NCBI GenBank assembly: GCA_947460825.1
Contig: CANHHA010000022.1
Coordinates: 1 to 48,137 of the forward strand
Length of the DNA stretch: 48,137 bases
DNA from: Flavobacteriales bacterium
Lineage (GTDB): Bacteria > Bacteroidota > Bacteroidia > Flavobacteriales_D > Crocinitomicaceae
Direction of reading: 5' to 3'
Shown: piece by piece, positions 28,244-37,123 of the stretch
How the letters are laid out: the number at the start of each line of letters is the position of its first letter
Position numbering within the stretch: position 1 is the stretch's first letter
The notes under the pieces: generated by a model
The model's input: the letters and a program-made list of their open reading frames with translations, nothing else
Databases searched by the model: none
What the model was told of the DNA's origin: nothing
Program-made: the position numbers and the translations under genes

Positions 28244-29431
28244 ATGAAAACAGATTTATACCAACATCCCGATTATTATGCCCTTGACGATTTATATACT
28301 GATGAACATAAATTAATTCGAGACGCAGCAAGGCAATGGGTAAAAAAAGAAGTTTCTCCAATCATTGACGAACATTATGAAAACGCAACGTTTCCTAGCC
28401 ATTTACTTCAGGGCTTAGGAGAAATCGGGGCGTTTGGGCCTTACATTCCGGAACAATACGGTGGTGCGGGCTTGGATCATATTTCGTACGGATTAATCAT
28501 GCAAGAACTTGAACGTTGTGATTCTGGACTTCGGTCTACAGCCTCAGTTCAAAGTTCTTTAGTTATGTATCCCATTTGGAAATATGGTTCGGAAGAACAA
28601 AAAATGAAATTCCTTCCCAAATTAGCCACGGGTGAAATAATGGGGTGTTTTGGGTTAACGGAGCCTGATTTTGGATCAAACCCCGGAGGAATGATCACTA
28701 ACTTTAAAGAGGACGGTGACCATGTGATACTCAACGGTGCTAAAATGTGGATTTCCAATGCTCCATTTGCTGCGATTGCGGTAGTTTGGGCAAAAGATGA
28801 AAGTGGTAGAATCCATGGACTTATCGTGGAACGAGGAATGGAAGGGTTTTCTACCCCAGAAATGCATGGTAAATTATCCCTTAGAGCGTCATCAACGGGC
28901 GAATTAGTGTTTGAAAATGTACGTGTTCCAAAAAGCAATATTCTTCCCGGCCGCTCAGGACTTGGCGCACCACTAAGTTGCTTGGATTCTGCAAGGTTTG
29001 GAATTGCTTGGGGAGCACTAGGTGCTGCTATGGATTGTTACGACCAAGCGGTGAGATATTCGAAAGAACGCATACAATTTGGAAACCCAATCGGAAGCTT
29101 TCAATTGATTCAGAAAAAATTAGCCGAAATGCTCACAGAAATCACCAAAGCGCAATTATTAACGTTCCGCTTAGGCCAATTGCGCAATGAAGGAAAAGCA
29201 ACAACCGCACAAATTTCAATGGCAAAACGAAACAACGTTGAAATCGCATTAAATATCGCTCGAGAAGCTCGGCAAATTCATGGGGGAATGGGAATTACGA
29301 GTGAATATTCCATGATGCGTCACATGGCTAACTTAGAATCAGTGGTTACCTACGAAGGTACGCACGACATTCACTTACTAATTACGGGGATGGACATTAC
29401 CGGAATACCAGCATTTACTCGCGAACATTAA
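28244..29431 (+). CDS. Acyl-CoA dehydrogenase, glutaryl-CoA dehydrogenase-like
   Basis: A 395-residue FAD-dependent acyl-CoA dehydrogenase. LRSTASVQSSLVMYPI near residue 97 matches the glutaryl-CoA dehydrogenase signature, in which an arginine binds the glutaryl carboxylate. GCFGLTEPDFGSNPGGM is the flavin/substrate loop, and YEGTHDIH near 371 supplies the catalytic base glutamate. The C-terminus has RQIHGGMGI. The predicted reaction is glutaryl-CoA to crotonyl-CoA plus CO2 in lysine or tryptophan breakdown. The start at 28244 follows a consensus promoter; the in-frame ATG at 28223 overlaps that promoter. Its stop lies two bases from the stop of the convergent TPR gene. Confidence 0.88.
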   Translation: MKTDLYQHPDYYALDDLYTDEHKLIRDAARQWVKKEVSPIIDEHYENATFPSHLLQGLGEIGAFGPYIPEQYGGAGLDHISYGLIMQELERCDSGLRSTASVQSSLVMYPIWKYGSEEQKMKFLPKLATGEIMGCFGLTEPDFGSNPGGMITNFKEDGDHVILNGAKMWISNAPFAAIAVVWAKDESGRIHGLIVERGMEGFSTPEMHGKLSLRASSTGELVFENVRVPKSNILPGRSGLGAPLSCLDSARFGIAWGALGAAMDCYDQAVRYSKERIQFGNPIGSFQLIQKKLAEMLTEITKAQLLTFRLGQLRNEGKATTAQISMAKRNNVEIALNIAREARQIHGGMGITSEYSMMRHMANLESVVTYEGTHDIHLLITGMDITGIPAFTREH

Positions 29432-29442
29432 AGCTATTCCGG
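29400..29442. terminator. Inverted repeat around convergent stops
   Basis: CCGGAATA (29400-29407) and TATTCCGG (29435-29442) are perfect 8-bp arms around a 27-nt loop containing the stop codons of the convergent genes. The loop is long and there is no T-tract, so a terminator role is tentative. Confidence 0.3.
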
Positions 29443-31248
29443 GATTTGGTCTCCGCGCAACCGACGAATCGATAGGCGTGCCTCCTCGGAATAAATACTT
29501 CCTGGATATTGGTCGATGAGCTTTAAATAAGACTCCATTGCCGCCGTATCGTTTTTACTGTGAACCCGTTGAATGGTCGCCAAATGAAAGAGTGCGTCAT
29601 CCGCTAGCAATTCCGTGGGATAGGTGCTTACAACCTGAGTAAAGTACTCCGCTGCTTGAGCCCATTGTCCTTGTAATTCAAAGGCCCTTCCTTTTAAATA
29701 AATCAAGTCATCATTCAACACAGACTGTGGAAATTTAATTGCAATCGAATCCATCCATTGAAAGGCCTCTGAATACCGGTGTTGAAGCAGCAACAACTCG
29801 CTTTTAGCATAGGTACTCATTGCCTCATAATTACTGTCCAATCCGTAGTTTTCTAGTATCAATAAAGATAATTGCATCGCATCATTGCTGATAAACTTAG
29901 AGGTTGCTTGTTTTAATACATCCAGTTGAGACTGTGCAAATTCAAATTCTCCATCAAAGTAAAAAATTCTGGCATTTTTAAATTTAGCTTCATTACCAAT
30001 CGCTTCAAACTTAAATGCCTCGTCAATTTGCATATACAACAACGAGGCTTCCCAGATACTATCCACCGCAACACAAACATCCGCTAATTTCATTTTATAT
30101 CGAGCACGCTGAATATCGGTAAGCCCTTGACTTTTCATAGCTTGTTCTAGAAAGCCCTTCGCTTTTATTCCTTCATTCGCATAAAATCCCAAAATTTCAG
30201 CGTATTCTAGGCCGATTTCAGGCCCAACCCTTACTGAAAATTGTTTGTTTTCAATGACCTCTTCATAAGAACGAATAATTTCAGTTAACTCTGCCGGGCT
30301 AAATACACGTTCGGTGGTGACTTCGGTAAAATATACGTTGAGTAACATCCGCTGGGCCTCTGCTGCCCGATAAAGAGAAAGGCTAATAACTTCCTTGAAC
30401 GCCTTTTTCGCTAATTCATACTGTACATTTTCAAGGCAGGTATTGCCAAAATCAATCAAATAGCTTCCGTCCCCACGCATGCGTTTTTCCAAGGAGGACA
30501 CTTGGTTATATGCCGCACTAAAATTCTTGTTTTGTAAAAAAAACCAAATCAACATCTCTGTATATACTGGATTGGAAGGGTCTTTTTGACTCGCGGACAG
30601 AACGCTCGCCTTCACTTGTTGTATTTCCTCTGATTCCTTGGTGAAATCAAAAATCCCCTCTATTTCTAATTGAACCTGTTCTTTTAGTTCTGGTTTTTTA
30701 GATAAGGCCATTAAATATTGGTCTAGCGCTTTTATGGTTTCTCCTTGCGCCATGTAAATTTGACCGTACCACAATTCATAGGGATAAAACTTGAGGTTCT
30801 TTTTCGCTTGGTCAATGATGTCTTTCGCCCAATCATATTCATCAATGGACAGTAAATTCGACAGTACCTCTTGGATTTCCTTGATGTCGTAAAACTCACG
30901 CTTGAGCACTTCATTTTTTATTCTTTTAGCCTTGTCTAAATCTTCATTTCCTTTGTAAAAAAAATAAAACTGGATTTTTAGCGCTAAATCTGCTGGGTTT
31001 GCAGCGGTTTGTTTTTTAAATATTTTCTCTGCGCCTTTTTTATCTCCTGTGTTTACTAAGCAATCTAAATAACGGCTAAAATACACCTTCGATGGCTCAT
31101 TAGTGTATAGCTTTTCATAATAAAGCAGGGCCTTTGTAAACTCTCCATTCAGGTAATAATGTTGCGCTAATTGAATATCGGTTTCGCTTTGACACCAAGT
31201 GTTCCACGTAAGAGTAGATAATAAGAAACAAAGGAACAGATTTTTCAC
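29434..31248 (-). CDS. Exported tetratricopeptide-repeat protein of unknown function
   Basis: A 604-residue protein with a signal peptide (about 1-19, ending WCQ) and TPR-like helices throughout, for example AQHYYLNGEFTKALLYYEKL near the start and QGQWAQAAEYFTQVVSTYP and SEEARLSIRRLRGD near the end. It is a periplasmic scaffold-type protein; no catalytic motif is visible. The C-terminal TPRs resemble those of the BamD/YbgF group, but only in a general way. The start codon is GTG, 3 bases after the stop of the small lipoprotein gene, so serS, the lipoprotein and this gene form one operon. It converges with the dehydrogenase gene. Confidence 0.75.
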   Translation of the reverse strand: MKNLFLCFLLSTLTWNTWCQSETDIQLAQHYYLNGEFTKALLYYEKLYTNEPSKVYFSRYLDCLVNTGDKKGAEKIFKKQTAANPADLALKIQFYFFYKGNEDLDKAKRIKNEVLKREFYDIKEIQEVLSNLLSIDEYDWAKDIIDQAKKNLKFYPYELWYGQIYMAQGETIKALDQYLMALSKKPELKEQVQLEIEGIFDFTKESEEIQQVKASVLSASQKDPSNPVYTEMLIWFFLQNKNFSAAYNQVSSLEKRMRGDGSYLIDFGNTCLENVQYELAKKAFKEVISLSLYRAAEAQRMLLNVYFTEVTTERVFSPAELTEIIRSYEEVIENKQFSVRVGPEIGLEYAEILGFYANEGIKAKGFLEQAMKSQGLTDIQRARYKMKLADVCVAVDSIWEASLLYMQIDEAFKFEAIGNEAKFKNARIFYFDGEFEFAQSQLDVLKQATSKFISNDAMQLSLLILENYGLDSNYEAMSTYAKSELLLLQHRYSEAFQWMDSIAIKFPQSVLNDDLIYLKGRAFELQGQWAQAAEYFTQVVSTYPTELLADDALFHLATIQRVHSKNDTAAMESYLKLIDQYPGSIYSEEARLSIRRLRGDQIPE

Positions 31249-31251
31249 CGC

Positions 31252-31785
31252 TTACCGTAATTTACTTGCTAACGCCGATAATTTCGGATGTAACAAATGG
31301 TATTGTTCCGTCATGTCTTTAAGGGCTTCTATAAACTCTGTGGTTCTCAATTTTAATACGGAAACATTCTTCGTTTCCTTTAGAATATAGGCATCGTATT
31401 TCTGGCGCTTTCCAAATCCATTTGAAATGTCGGAGTACAGATTGGACAAGCGGTTCTTTTCGTCTACAAATGCCTTTTTTAAAGCCACATACTGACGGTT
31501 TATTGGCGCTATTTTCTTTCTGGTCATTTTATATGCATCCATGTTTGCGGCATAGGTTCGATCCACAGAATCTAACACCATGTTACTTTTCAAGAAGAGC
31601 TGTAACTCCATCATGTTTTGGCGCATCGCTGATAGTGTATCGGGAAAGCTTCGCTCCATCCGGCTTGATAAGCCATTGGTATTGGCCTGCAACCGCTCAA
31701 CACTTCGAAGTTGTTCCTTTTGTTTAAAATCAGAACAAGATCCCAATAAAAAGGCACAAGAAAGAAGTACTATTAGTCTTTTCAT
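31252..31785 (-). CDS. Small coiled-coil lipoprotein of unknown function
   Basis: A 177-residue lipoprotein. The signal peptide MKRLIVLLSCAFLLGSCSDF has lipobox LGSC with the lipidated cysteine at residue 17. The mature part is almost wholly helical, with heptad-like segments such as LRSVERLQANTNGLSSRMER and QYVALKKAFVDEKNRLSNLY, suggesting a coiled-coil rod in the periplasm. I recognise no family. It sits 3 bases after serS and 3 bases before the exported TPR gene, so it is probably co-translated with the TPR protein and may bind it. Confidence 0.7.
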   Translation of the reverse strand: MKRLIVLLSCAFLLGSCSDFKQKEQLRSVERLQANTNGLSSRMERSFPDTLSAMRQNMMELQLFLKSNMVLDSVDRTYAANMDAYKMTRKKIAPINRQYVALKKAFVDEKNRLSNLYSDISNGFGKRQKYDAYILKETKNVSVLKLRTTEFIEALKDMTEQYHLLHPKLSALASKLR

Positions 31786-31788
31786 TGG

Positions 31789-33060
31789 TTAAATATAATC
31801 AAATCCCGTGTAGGATTGAAGCGCAGCAGGAATAGTAATTCTACCGTCGGCACGTTGGTGGTTTTCTAATAAGGCTGCCATTACGCGGGGCAATGCCAAC
31901 GCTGAGCCGTTCAGGGTGTGGCAAAGTCTTGTTTTCTTATCGTGATCTTTGAAGCGCAGCTTCAAGCGGTTGGCTTGAAAAGTATCGAACCGAGAAACGG
32001 AACTAACCTCTAGCCATTTCTGTTGAGCCGCAGAATATACCTCAAAGTCATAGGTCATGGCAGATGCAAAACCCATATCCCCTCCGCATAACCGCAATAC
32101 GCGATAGGGTAATTCAAGTTTTTCTAATAAGCCCTTTACATGTTCTACCATTTCGTTCAATGCGTTGGCAGAGTGTTCGGGGTGTTCAATGCGAACTATT
32201 TCCACTTTATCAAATTGGTGCAAGCGATTCAGGCCTCTCACATCTTTGCCGTATGAACCTGCCTCTCGTCGAAAACATGGCGTATAACCGCATAATTTAA
32301 ATGAAAAATTAGGGTGCTGGATGAGTTCATCTCTGAAAATATTCGTCAATGGAACTTCTGCCGTAGGTATTAGGTACAAATTATCCGCAGCATCATGATA
32401 CATTTGTCCCTCCTTGTCTGGCAGCTGTCCGGTGCCAATACCACTGGCTTCGTTGACCATCAAAGGCGCTTGATATTCCACATATCCTGCGGCAGATGCT
32501 TCGTCTAAAAAAAATGAAATTAATGCGCGCTGTAATTTGGATCCTTTGCCTCGATAAAATGGAAAACCCGCTCCAGTCACTTTTACCCCAAGTTCAAAAT
32601 CAATGATTTCTTTTTCTTTGCATAATTCCCAATGCGGTTTTGCCTCAAAATTAAATTTGGGAATTGCACCATGTTCAAACACCAACTGATTGTCATTTGG
32701 ATCTTTTCCATGGATAACCTCATCCGTAGGGGTGTTTGGAATTTTATATAAGAGCTGTTGAATCTCCGATTCTAAAAAATCAGCAGATGATTTCAAGGTT
32801 ACCTCTTGCTGTTTAAGTACGGTGGTTTGTTGCTTTAGATCATTTCCCTCCTGAATTCTCCCTTCCTTATAACATTGCCCGATTTCTTTGGCAATGCCAT
32901 TCAATTCCTCCAGGGTGCGATCCAATTCCTGTTTAATCCCTCGCCATTGAGCATCTAAGGTTAATAATTCGTTAATCGTTGATTCTGCGTTAATGTTCCG
33001 TTTGGCTAAGGCAGCAATTATCTGCGCTTGTTCGGTACGAATTCGGGATAATTCAAGCAT
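31789..33060 (-). CDS. serS: Seryl-tRNA synthetase
   Basis: A 423-residue class II aminoacyl-tRNA synthetase. The N-terminal coiled-coil arm (about 28-100) that grips tRNA-Ser is rich in Gln, Glu and Lys. Motif 2 is CFRREAGSYGKDVRGLNRLH, followed by GDMGFASAMTYDFEVYSAAQ and motif 3 NGSALALPRVMAALLENHQ. The length is normal. The class II serine site residues are in TAEVPLTN. It heads an operon with the small lipoprotein and TPR genes, an association whose meaning is not obvious. A TATTTTTG box lies about 23 bases upstream. Confidence 0.95.
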   Translation of the reverse strand: MLELSRIRTEQAQIIAALAKRNINAESTINELLTLDAQWRGIKQELDRTLEELNGIAKEIGQCYKEGRIQEGNDLKQQTTVLKQQEVTLKSSADFLESEIQQLLYKIPNTPTDEVIHGKDPNDNQLVFEHGAIPKFNFEAKPHWELCKEKEIIDFELGVKVTGAGFPFYRGKGSKLQRALISFFLDEASAAGYVEYQAPLMVNEASGIGTGQLPDKEGQMYHDAADNLYLIPTAEVPLTNIFRDELIQHPNFSFKLCGYTPCFRREAGSYGKDVRGLNRLHQFDKVEIVRIEHPEHSANALNEMVEHVKGLLEKLELPYRVLRLCGGDMGFASAMTYDFEVYSAAQQKWLEVSSVSRFDTFQANRLKLRFKDHDKKTRLCHTLNGSALALPRVMAALLENHQRADGRITIPAALQSYTGFDYI

Positions 33061-33082
33061 ATCTAGTTAAAGTGATTTATTA

Positions 33083-33090
33083 CAAAAATA
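33083..33090 (-). promoter_or_regulatory. Candidate -7 box of serS
   Basis: TATTTTTG on the minus strand is an exact TAnnTTTG match in the 45-base gap between the protease gene and serS. Confidence 0.4.
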
Positions 33091-33105
33091 ACACGGTTCA
33101 TTGGT

Positions 33106-33891
33106 TTAAGGAAGGGTTTTTATCATTTTCTGATACCGTTCCTTTTGGGTGAAGGCTCCTAAACATCCGTAAGTCTCTTTATGGGTTCTGTACGCTTCAA
33201 TTCGGTTTCCTGGGTCTGGGTGTGTGCTTAATATTTCTGGGGGGCGGCCTCCGCCTTCTTTGGAGATTTTCTCAAAAAACAAGGCCCCGGCATCTGAGTT
33301 ATAGGTGGTTGGACATAAATATTTTACGGAGCACTCGTCTGCTTCTTTCTCATGCGTGCGTGAAAAGGAAAGCCCAATGAGCGAACTCGTGACCTGCTTA
33401 ATTAATGCTCGATCTCCCGCAACCAAACTAATAAGCGTTTGAACACCATACATTTTGGTGAGTTGTCGCGTACTGTGTCTGAGGTCTGCATGGCCCATCT
33501 CGTGTCCTAATACCCCCGCTAATTGATCTTCTGCCTCTAAATATTTTAATATTCCTGTGTAGATGTAAATGTATCCCCCGGGAGCGCAAAACGCATTCAA
33601 GGTGGAATCGTCTTGGATGATTCTTAACCTCCAAGGGAATTCAGCTTTAAAACGTACTTGTCCACTGTTGAGTAATGAATCCCTTATGCTATATAAATAT
33701 CCATAAATTACGGGATATGCGGTGGAATCTAATATGATCATATCACTGCTGTCGCCTTCAATTTCTTCGCGAACCTGTTCTCCTAAAGCAAGGTCATCTT
33801 GTAACGAAAAAAAGTTCACGGCATTTTCAGCGGAACCACAACCCATTAAGAGTGAGATGCAACACCCCAAAGTAACTAACATGTGTTTCAT
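33106..33891 (-). CDS. M48-family zinc metalloprotease, lipoprotein
   Basis: A 261-residue exported peptidase. The signal peptide ends in LLMGC, a lipobox. The catalytic zinc motif is GHEMGHADLRHS (HExxH), with the third ligand in the downstream EKEADE segment, as in M48 proteases such as BepA and LoiP. These act in the periplasm on misfolded outer-membrane proteins. The FCAPGGYIYIYTGILKYL strand before the active site is typical. The C-terminal region lacks the TPR domain of BepA. It is divergent from dut and has a TAAATTTG box directly upstream. Confidence 0.9.
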   Translation of the reverse strand: MKHMLVTLGCCISLLMGCGSAENAVNFFSLQDDLALGEQVREEIEGDSSDMIILDSTAYPVIYGYLYSIRDSLLNSGQVRFKAEFPWRLRIIQDDSTLNAFCAPGGYIYIYTGILKYLEAEDQLAGVLGHEMGHADLRHSTRQLTKMYGVQTLISLVAGDRALIKQVTSSLIGLSFSRTHEKEADECSVKYLCPTTYNSDAGALFFEKISKEGGGRPPEILSTHPDPGNRIEAYRTHKETYGCLGAFTQKERYQKMIKTLP

Positions 33892-33895
33892 GAGA

Positions 33896-33903
33896 CAAAT
33901 TTA
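33896..33903 (-). promoter_or_regulatory. Candidate -7 box of the M48 protease gene
   Basis: TAAATTTG on the minus strand is an exact TAnnTTTG match 5 bases upstream of the ATG, so the leader would be very short. Confidence 0.4.
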
Positions 33904-33979
33904 GCGCTTTCGGCGATTGATAAACGCTCGATTGTTGATTAATCCTTTAGAAAGCATAATTTCATATAGACGCTTTGTA

Positions 33980-33987
33980 TAATTTTG
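33980..33987 (+). promoter_or_regulatory. Candidate -7 box of dut
   Basis: TAATTTTG is an exact TAnnTTTG match 17 bases before the dut ATG. The -33 element is not clear. Confidence 0.4.
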
Positions 33988-34004
33988 ACTGCATTGTTTA
34001 ATCT

Positions 34005-34439
34005 ATGAATATAAAAATCAGCAATAAAGGACGCTGTCCACTTCCCAGCTACGAGACATCAGGCGCCGCGGGAATGGATGTGCGGGCGAACCTTACAAAG
34101 GCGATTTGTGTTTCTCCTGGAGAACGCAGTTTGATCCCTACCGGATTATATCTAGAGCTCCCATCGGGAATCGAGTGCCAAGTTAGGCCCCGAAGCGGCC
34201 TTGCCCTGAAAAAAGGAATTACGGTGCTAAACACCCCTGGTACAGTAGATTCAGATTATCGAGGAGAGGTTGGGGTTATTCTTATTAATCTTTCTGCGGA
34301 GGACTTTATTATTGAGCCAAATGACCGTATTGCACAATTGGTGTTTTGCCCAGTAATACACGTGACATTAATTGAATCCGATACCTTAAACTCATCTAGC
34401 CGTGGTGCCGATGGGTTTGGCAGTACAGGAAAAAACTAA
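34005..34439 (+). CDS. dut: dUTP diphosphatase
   Basis: A 144-residue trimeric dUTPase that hydrolyses dUTP to dUMP and pyrophosphate, keeping uracil out of DNA. The conserved motifs are in order: SGAAGMDVRA (1), RPRSGLALKKG (2), NTPGTVDSDYRGEV with the catalytic aspartate (3), RIAQLVF (4) and SSRGADGFGSTGKN (5). It heads a plus-strand run of five genes that is a familiar Bacteroidota order. The nucleotidyltransferase start lies 7 bases past its stop. Confidence 0.96.
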   Translation: MNIKISNKGRCPLPSYETSGAAGMDVRANLTKAICVSPGERSLIPTGLYLELPSGIECQVRPRSGLALKKGITVLNTPGTVDSDYRGEVGVILINLSAEDFIIEPNDRIAQLVFCPVIHVTLIESDTLNSSSRGADGFGSTGKN

Positions 34440-34446
34440 ACTGACT

Positions 34447-35457
34447 ATGAATATAATTATCCCGATGGCAGGAAGAGGCAGTAGACTGAGACCCCATACC
34501 CTAACCATACCTAAACCACTAATTCCTGTTGGTGGGGTTCCCATTGTACATCGCTTAGTGGCTGACATTGCTTCCGTGTGCGGTTCAGCGATTGAACATA
34601 TAGGCTTTGTAACCGGGGACTTTGGAGAAGAAATAGAACGTGAATTATGTGAAATAGCAGCCTCATTTGGTGCAAAGGGGCATATATTTCATCAATTAAC
34701 GCCCCTTGGTACGGGGCATGCGGTATTGTGTGCTGAGCCCTTGTTGGAGGGCCCGGTAGTAGTTGCTTTCGCAGACACCTTATTTAGAGCCGATTTCTCA
34801 ATTGACCCAACCGATGAGGGGATTTTGTGGGTAAAACGAATCGCTAATCCAGAACAATTTGGGGTGATAAAAATGAACGAGCGAAACGAAATTATTGACT
34901 TTGTTGAAAAGCCCGTAGAATTTGTTTCTGACCTCGCGATGATTGGTATTTATTATTTTAGAAATGGGGAGGCCTTACATGAAGAACTCTGTTATCTGGT
35001 GGACCATGGTATTATAAAAAGTGGAGAATACCAATTACCAGATGCGCTCAGAAGACTCACAGAAAAAGGAACGATATTTAAACCGGGGGAAGTTCAAGAG
35101 TGGTTAGACTGTGGGAATAAAACCGTTACCGTTGAAACGAATGCACGTGTTTTAGATTATGATCAAATGGATGGAAAGTTAAGTGTTTCAGGTTCTGCAG
35201 TGATCTCACAAAGCGTTGTGATTCCCCCCTGCTTCATTGGAGAAAATGTGGTGATTTCAAACTCTATTGTAGGACCACATGTTAGTTTAGGCGCCGGAAG
35301 CGTTATACAACAAACGATTATATCAAACAGTATCGTACAACAAAAAACAAGTATTTCTCACAAGAATTTAGCGGGATCAATGGTTGGAAGTCATGTAAAA
35401 ATCCATGGGACTGCATCCGATTTGAGCGTGGGTGATTATACAGAATGGCATGAATAA
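34447..35457 (+). CDS. Sugar-phosphate nucleotidyltransferase
   Basis: A 336-residue NTP-transferase. The N-terminal Rossmann-like domain has IIPMAGRGSRLRPHT and KPLIPVGG, the nucleotide and Lys motifs, and FADTLFR as the metal-binding site. From about residue 245 the sequence becomes hexapeptide-like (IPPCFIGENVVISNS, then SLGAGSVI), a left-handed beta helix. It should make an NDP-sugar from NTP and sugar-1-phosphate for surface glycans, but the sugar cannot be named. The start is MNIIIPMAG at 34447, not the ATG inside dut. Its end overlaps the TPR lipoprotein start by 8 bases. Confidence 0.88.
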   Translation: MNIIIPMAGRGSRLRPHTLTIPKPLIPVGGVPIVHRLVADIASVCGSAIEHIGFVTGDFGEEIERELCEIAASFGAKGHIFHQLTPLGTGHAVLCAEPLLEGPVVVAFADTLFRADFSIDPTDEGILWVKRIANPEQFGVIKMNERNEIIDFVEKPVEFVSDLAMIGIYYFRNGEALHEELCYLVDHGIIKSGEYQLPDALRRLTEKGTIFKPGEVQEWLDCGNKTVTVETNARVLDYDQMDGKLSVSGSAVISQSVVIPPCFIGENVVISNSIVGPHVSLGAGSVIQQTIISNSIVQQKTSISHKNLAGSMVGSHVKIHGTASDLSVGDYTEWHE

Positions 35458-37123
35458 ATACATACTTTTTGTCGTCTTGCTTAGTTCTTTAATGGGATGT
35501 AAAACTATTGAAGAAACGAGTACTAACGCCGATGTTCCGATCGTTCAACAATACCACGAAGGACTAAGGGCTTATTTTAAAGGCGATTACGTCGTGGCTG
35601 ATAATATGGCCACCCGTGTAATTGCCCTAAACCCTCAACATGACGGGGCCTTGTATTTAAAATCAAAAATTTATTACGATCAAGGCCGCTTAGATGAATC
35701 TGCAAAATTCTTGTTAAAGGCCGGAATGGCCGATCCAAATAATGAGTATTTATCTTCAGAAATTGCCTTTATGTATAGCTCTATGGGCAAGTATAATGAA
35801 GCCGGGTTGATCTTTGATAAATTAATATCCTCGAAACCCAGAGAGCGCTCTTATTATTTTGGTGGGTTTGAAAACTATCTACAAGCAAAAAACTACAAGG
35901 CGGCGGTTCGAGTCATTGCGCTGCAAGAAGCAACTTTTGGTTTCTCCATTGAAACATTTTTGAATCGGTATAAAATTAACTTGGCCAAAAACGACACCAA
36001 AGAAGCCATTCAACAGCTTGAAAAGGGGATAAAAGCATTTCCAAATGAACCCTTGTTTTTGGCTAATTTAATTGACTTATATTTCCAACAGAATCAACAC
36101 CATAAAGCAATTCCGTTGTTAGAAAAACTATGCGATACGGACCCAAGCAATGGTATGGCTAAATTTGTTTTTGGCGAATATCTAATCAATTCAGGACAAA
36201 TTGCACGCGGGGAAAAACTGCTTACTGAAGCGGTGTTGTTAGAGGGGCCTAGCATTGAACAAAAGTCGGAAATCTTATTGGCGAAACAAAAACGCAATGG
36301 CTGTACGGAAGACAACCTCACCTTATTTAAAAATTTTGTGCAGAACTCGCCGAATATCCTAATTGGACGCACCTTATTGGGGGATCTATTCGTCCAATGT
36401 AATCAAACTGATTCTGCCCTCGTTCAATATAAATCAGCGGTTACGTTAAATCCTGAGGCCTACCCGATATGGAAACAACTGCTGTTAATTACTTACAAGG
36501 AGGAGCAATGGGATTCCTTGGTGCGCCTGAGTTCTGAATGCCAAGCATTGTTTCCCGTACAGCCCATGCCGTATCTAACGCTGGCTATCGCTAAAAACAA
36601 GACTGGGCAATTGGATGATGCGGAACAAGCCCTTGATGCGGGAAGTGAACTGATTGTCCGTGACGATCCAGCATTGGCGGCGGAATTTAGCTTTCAGCGC
36701 GGTGTTTTAGCATTAAATAAAGGGCAAGCCACCAAGGCAACAACGTGGTTTAATCAAGCGATAACGCTTCAACCGGAAAATCTTGAACTTAAAGCCGATA
36801 TCGGTAATGAAGCACTTATTCATTCCGAATTAACGTCCTATGCAGACTCCTTAATTACCGAATGTCTTGCGCAGGAACCCAGCAATCCAAAATTCATGGC
36901 CATAAAGGGTCGGCTGTTCTATATAAAAAACGACCTGCTTCTGGCAAATTCTTGGTTAGAAAAAGCAATTATTCACGGTTATCCGCAAAAATTAGGGGAA
37001 GAATGGCTCGGAGATTGTGCATTTAGGGCAGGTAACCTAAAACAGGCAAAATACTACTGGTTAAATGCCGTGAGCTTGGGTAACCAGACTGAACGTCTAA
37101 AGCAAAAAATTAAATCGTTATGA
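35450..37123 (+). CDS. TPR lipoprotein
   Basis: A 557-residue lipoprotein: signal sequence ending in LMGC with the lipidated cysteine at residue 17, then tandem TPR helices across the rest, for example RVIALNPQHDGALYLKSKIY and WFNQAITLQPENLELKADIG. A TPR array suggests a protein-protein scaffold on the periplasmic side of a membrane, probably the outer one. It belongs to a conserved run with the nucleotidyltransferase, the DUF4292 lipoprotein and the EnvC-like protein. The start at 35450 gives a clean lipoprotein signal; it overlaps the previous gene by 8 bases and the next by 4. Confidence 0.85.
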   Translation: MNKYILFVVLLSSLMGCKTIEETSTNADVPIVQQYHEGLRAYFKGDYVVADNMATRVIALNPQHDGALYLKSKIYYDQGRLDESAKFLLKAGMADPNNEYLSSEIAFMYSSMGKYNEAGLIFDKLISSKPRERSYYFGGFENYLQAKNYKAAVRVIALQEATFGFSIETFLNRYKINLAKNDTKEAIQQLEKGIKAFPNEPLFLANLIDLYFQQNQHHKAIPLLEKLCDTDPSNGMAKFVFGEYLINSGQIARGEKLLTEAVLLEGPSIEQKSEILLAKQKRNGCTEDNLTLFKNFVQNSPNILIGRTLLGDLFVQCNQTDSALVQYKSAVTLNPEAYPIWKQLLLITYKEEQWDSLVRLSSECQALFPVQPMPYLTLAIAKNKTGQLDDAEQALDAGSELIVRDDPALAAEFSFQRGVLALNKGQATKATTWFNQAITLQPENLELKADIGNEALIHSELTSYADSLITECLAQEPSNPKFMAIKGRLFYIKNDLLLANSWLEKAIIHGYPQKLGEEWLGDCAFRAGNLKQAKYYWLNAVSLGNQTERLKQKIKSL

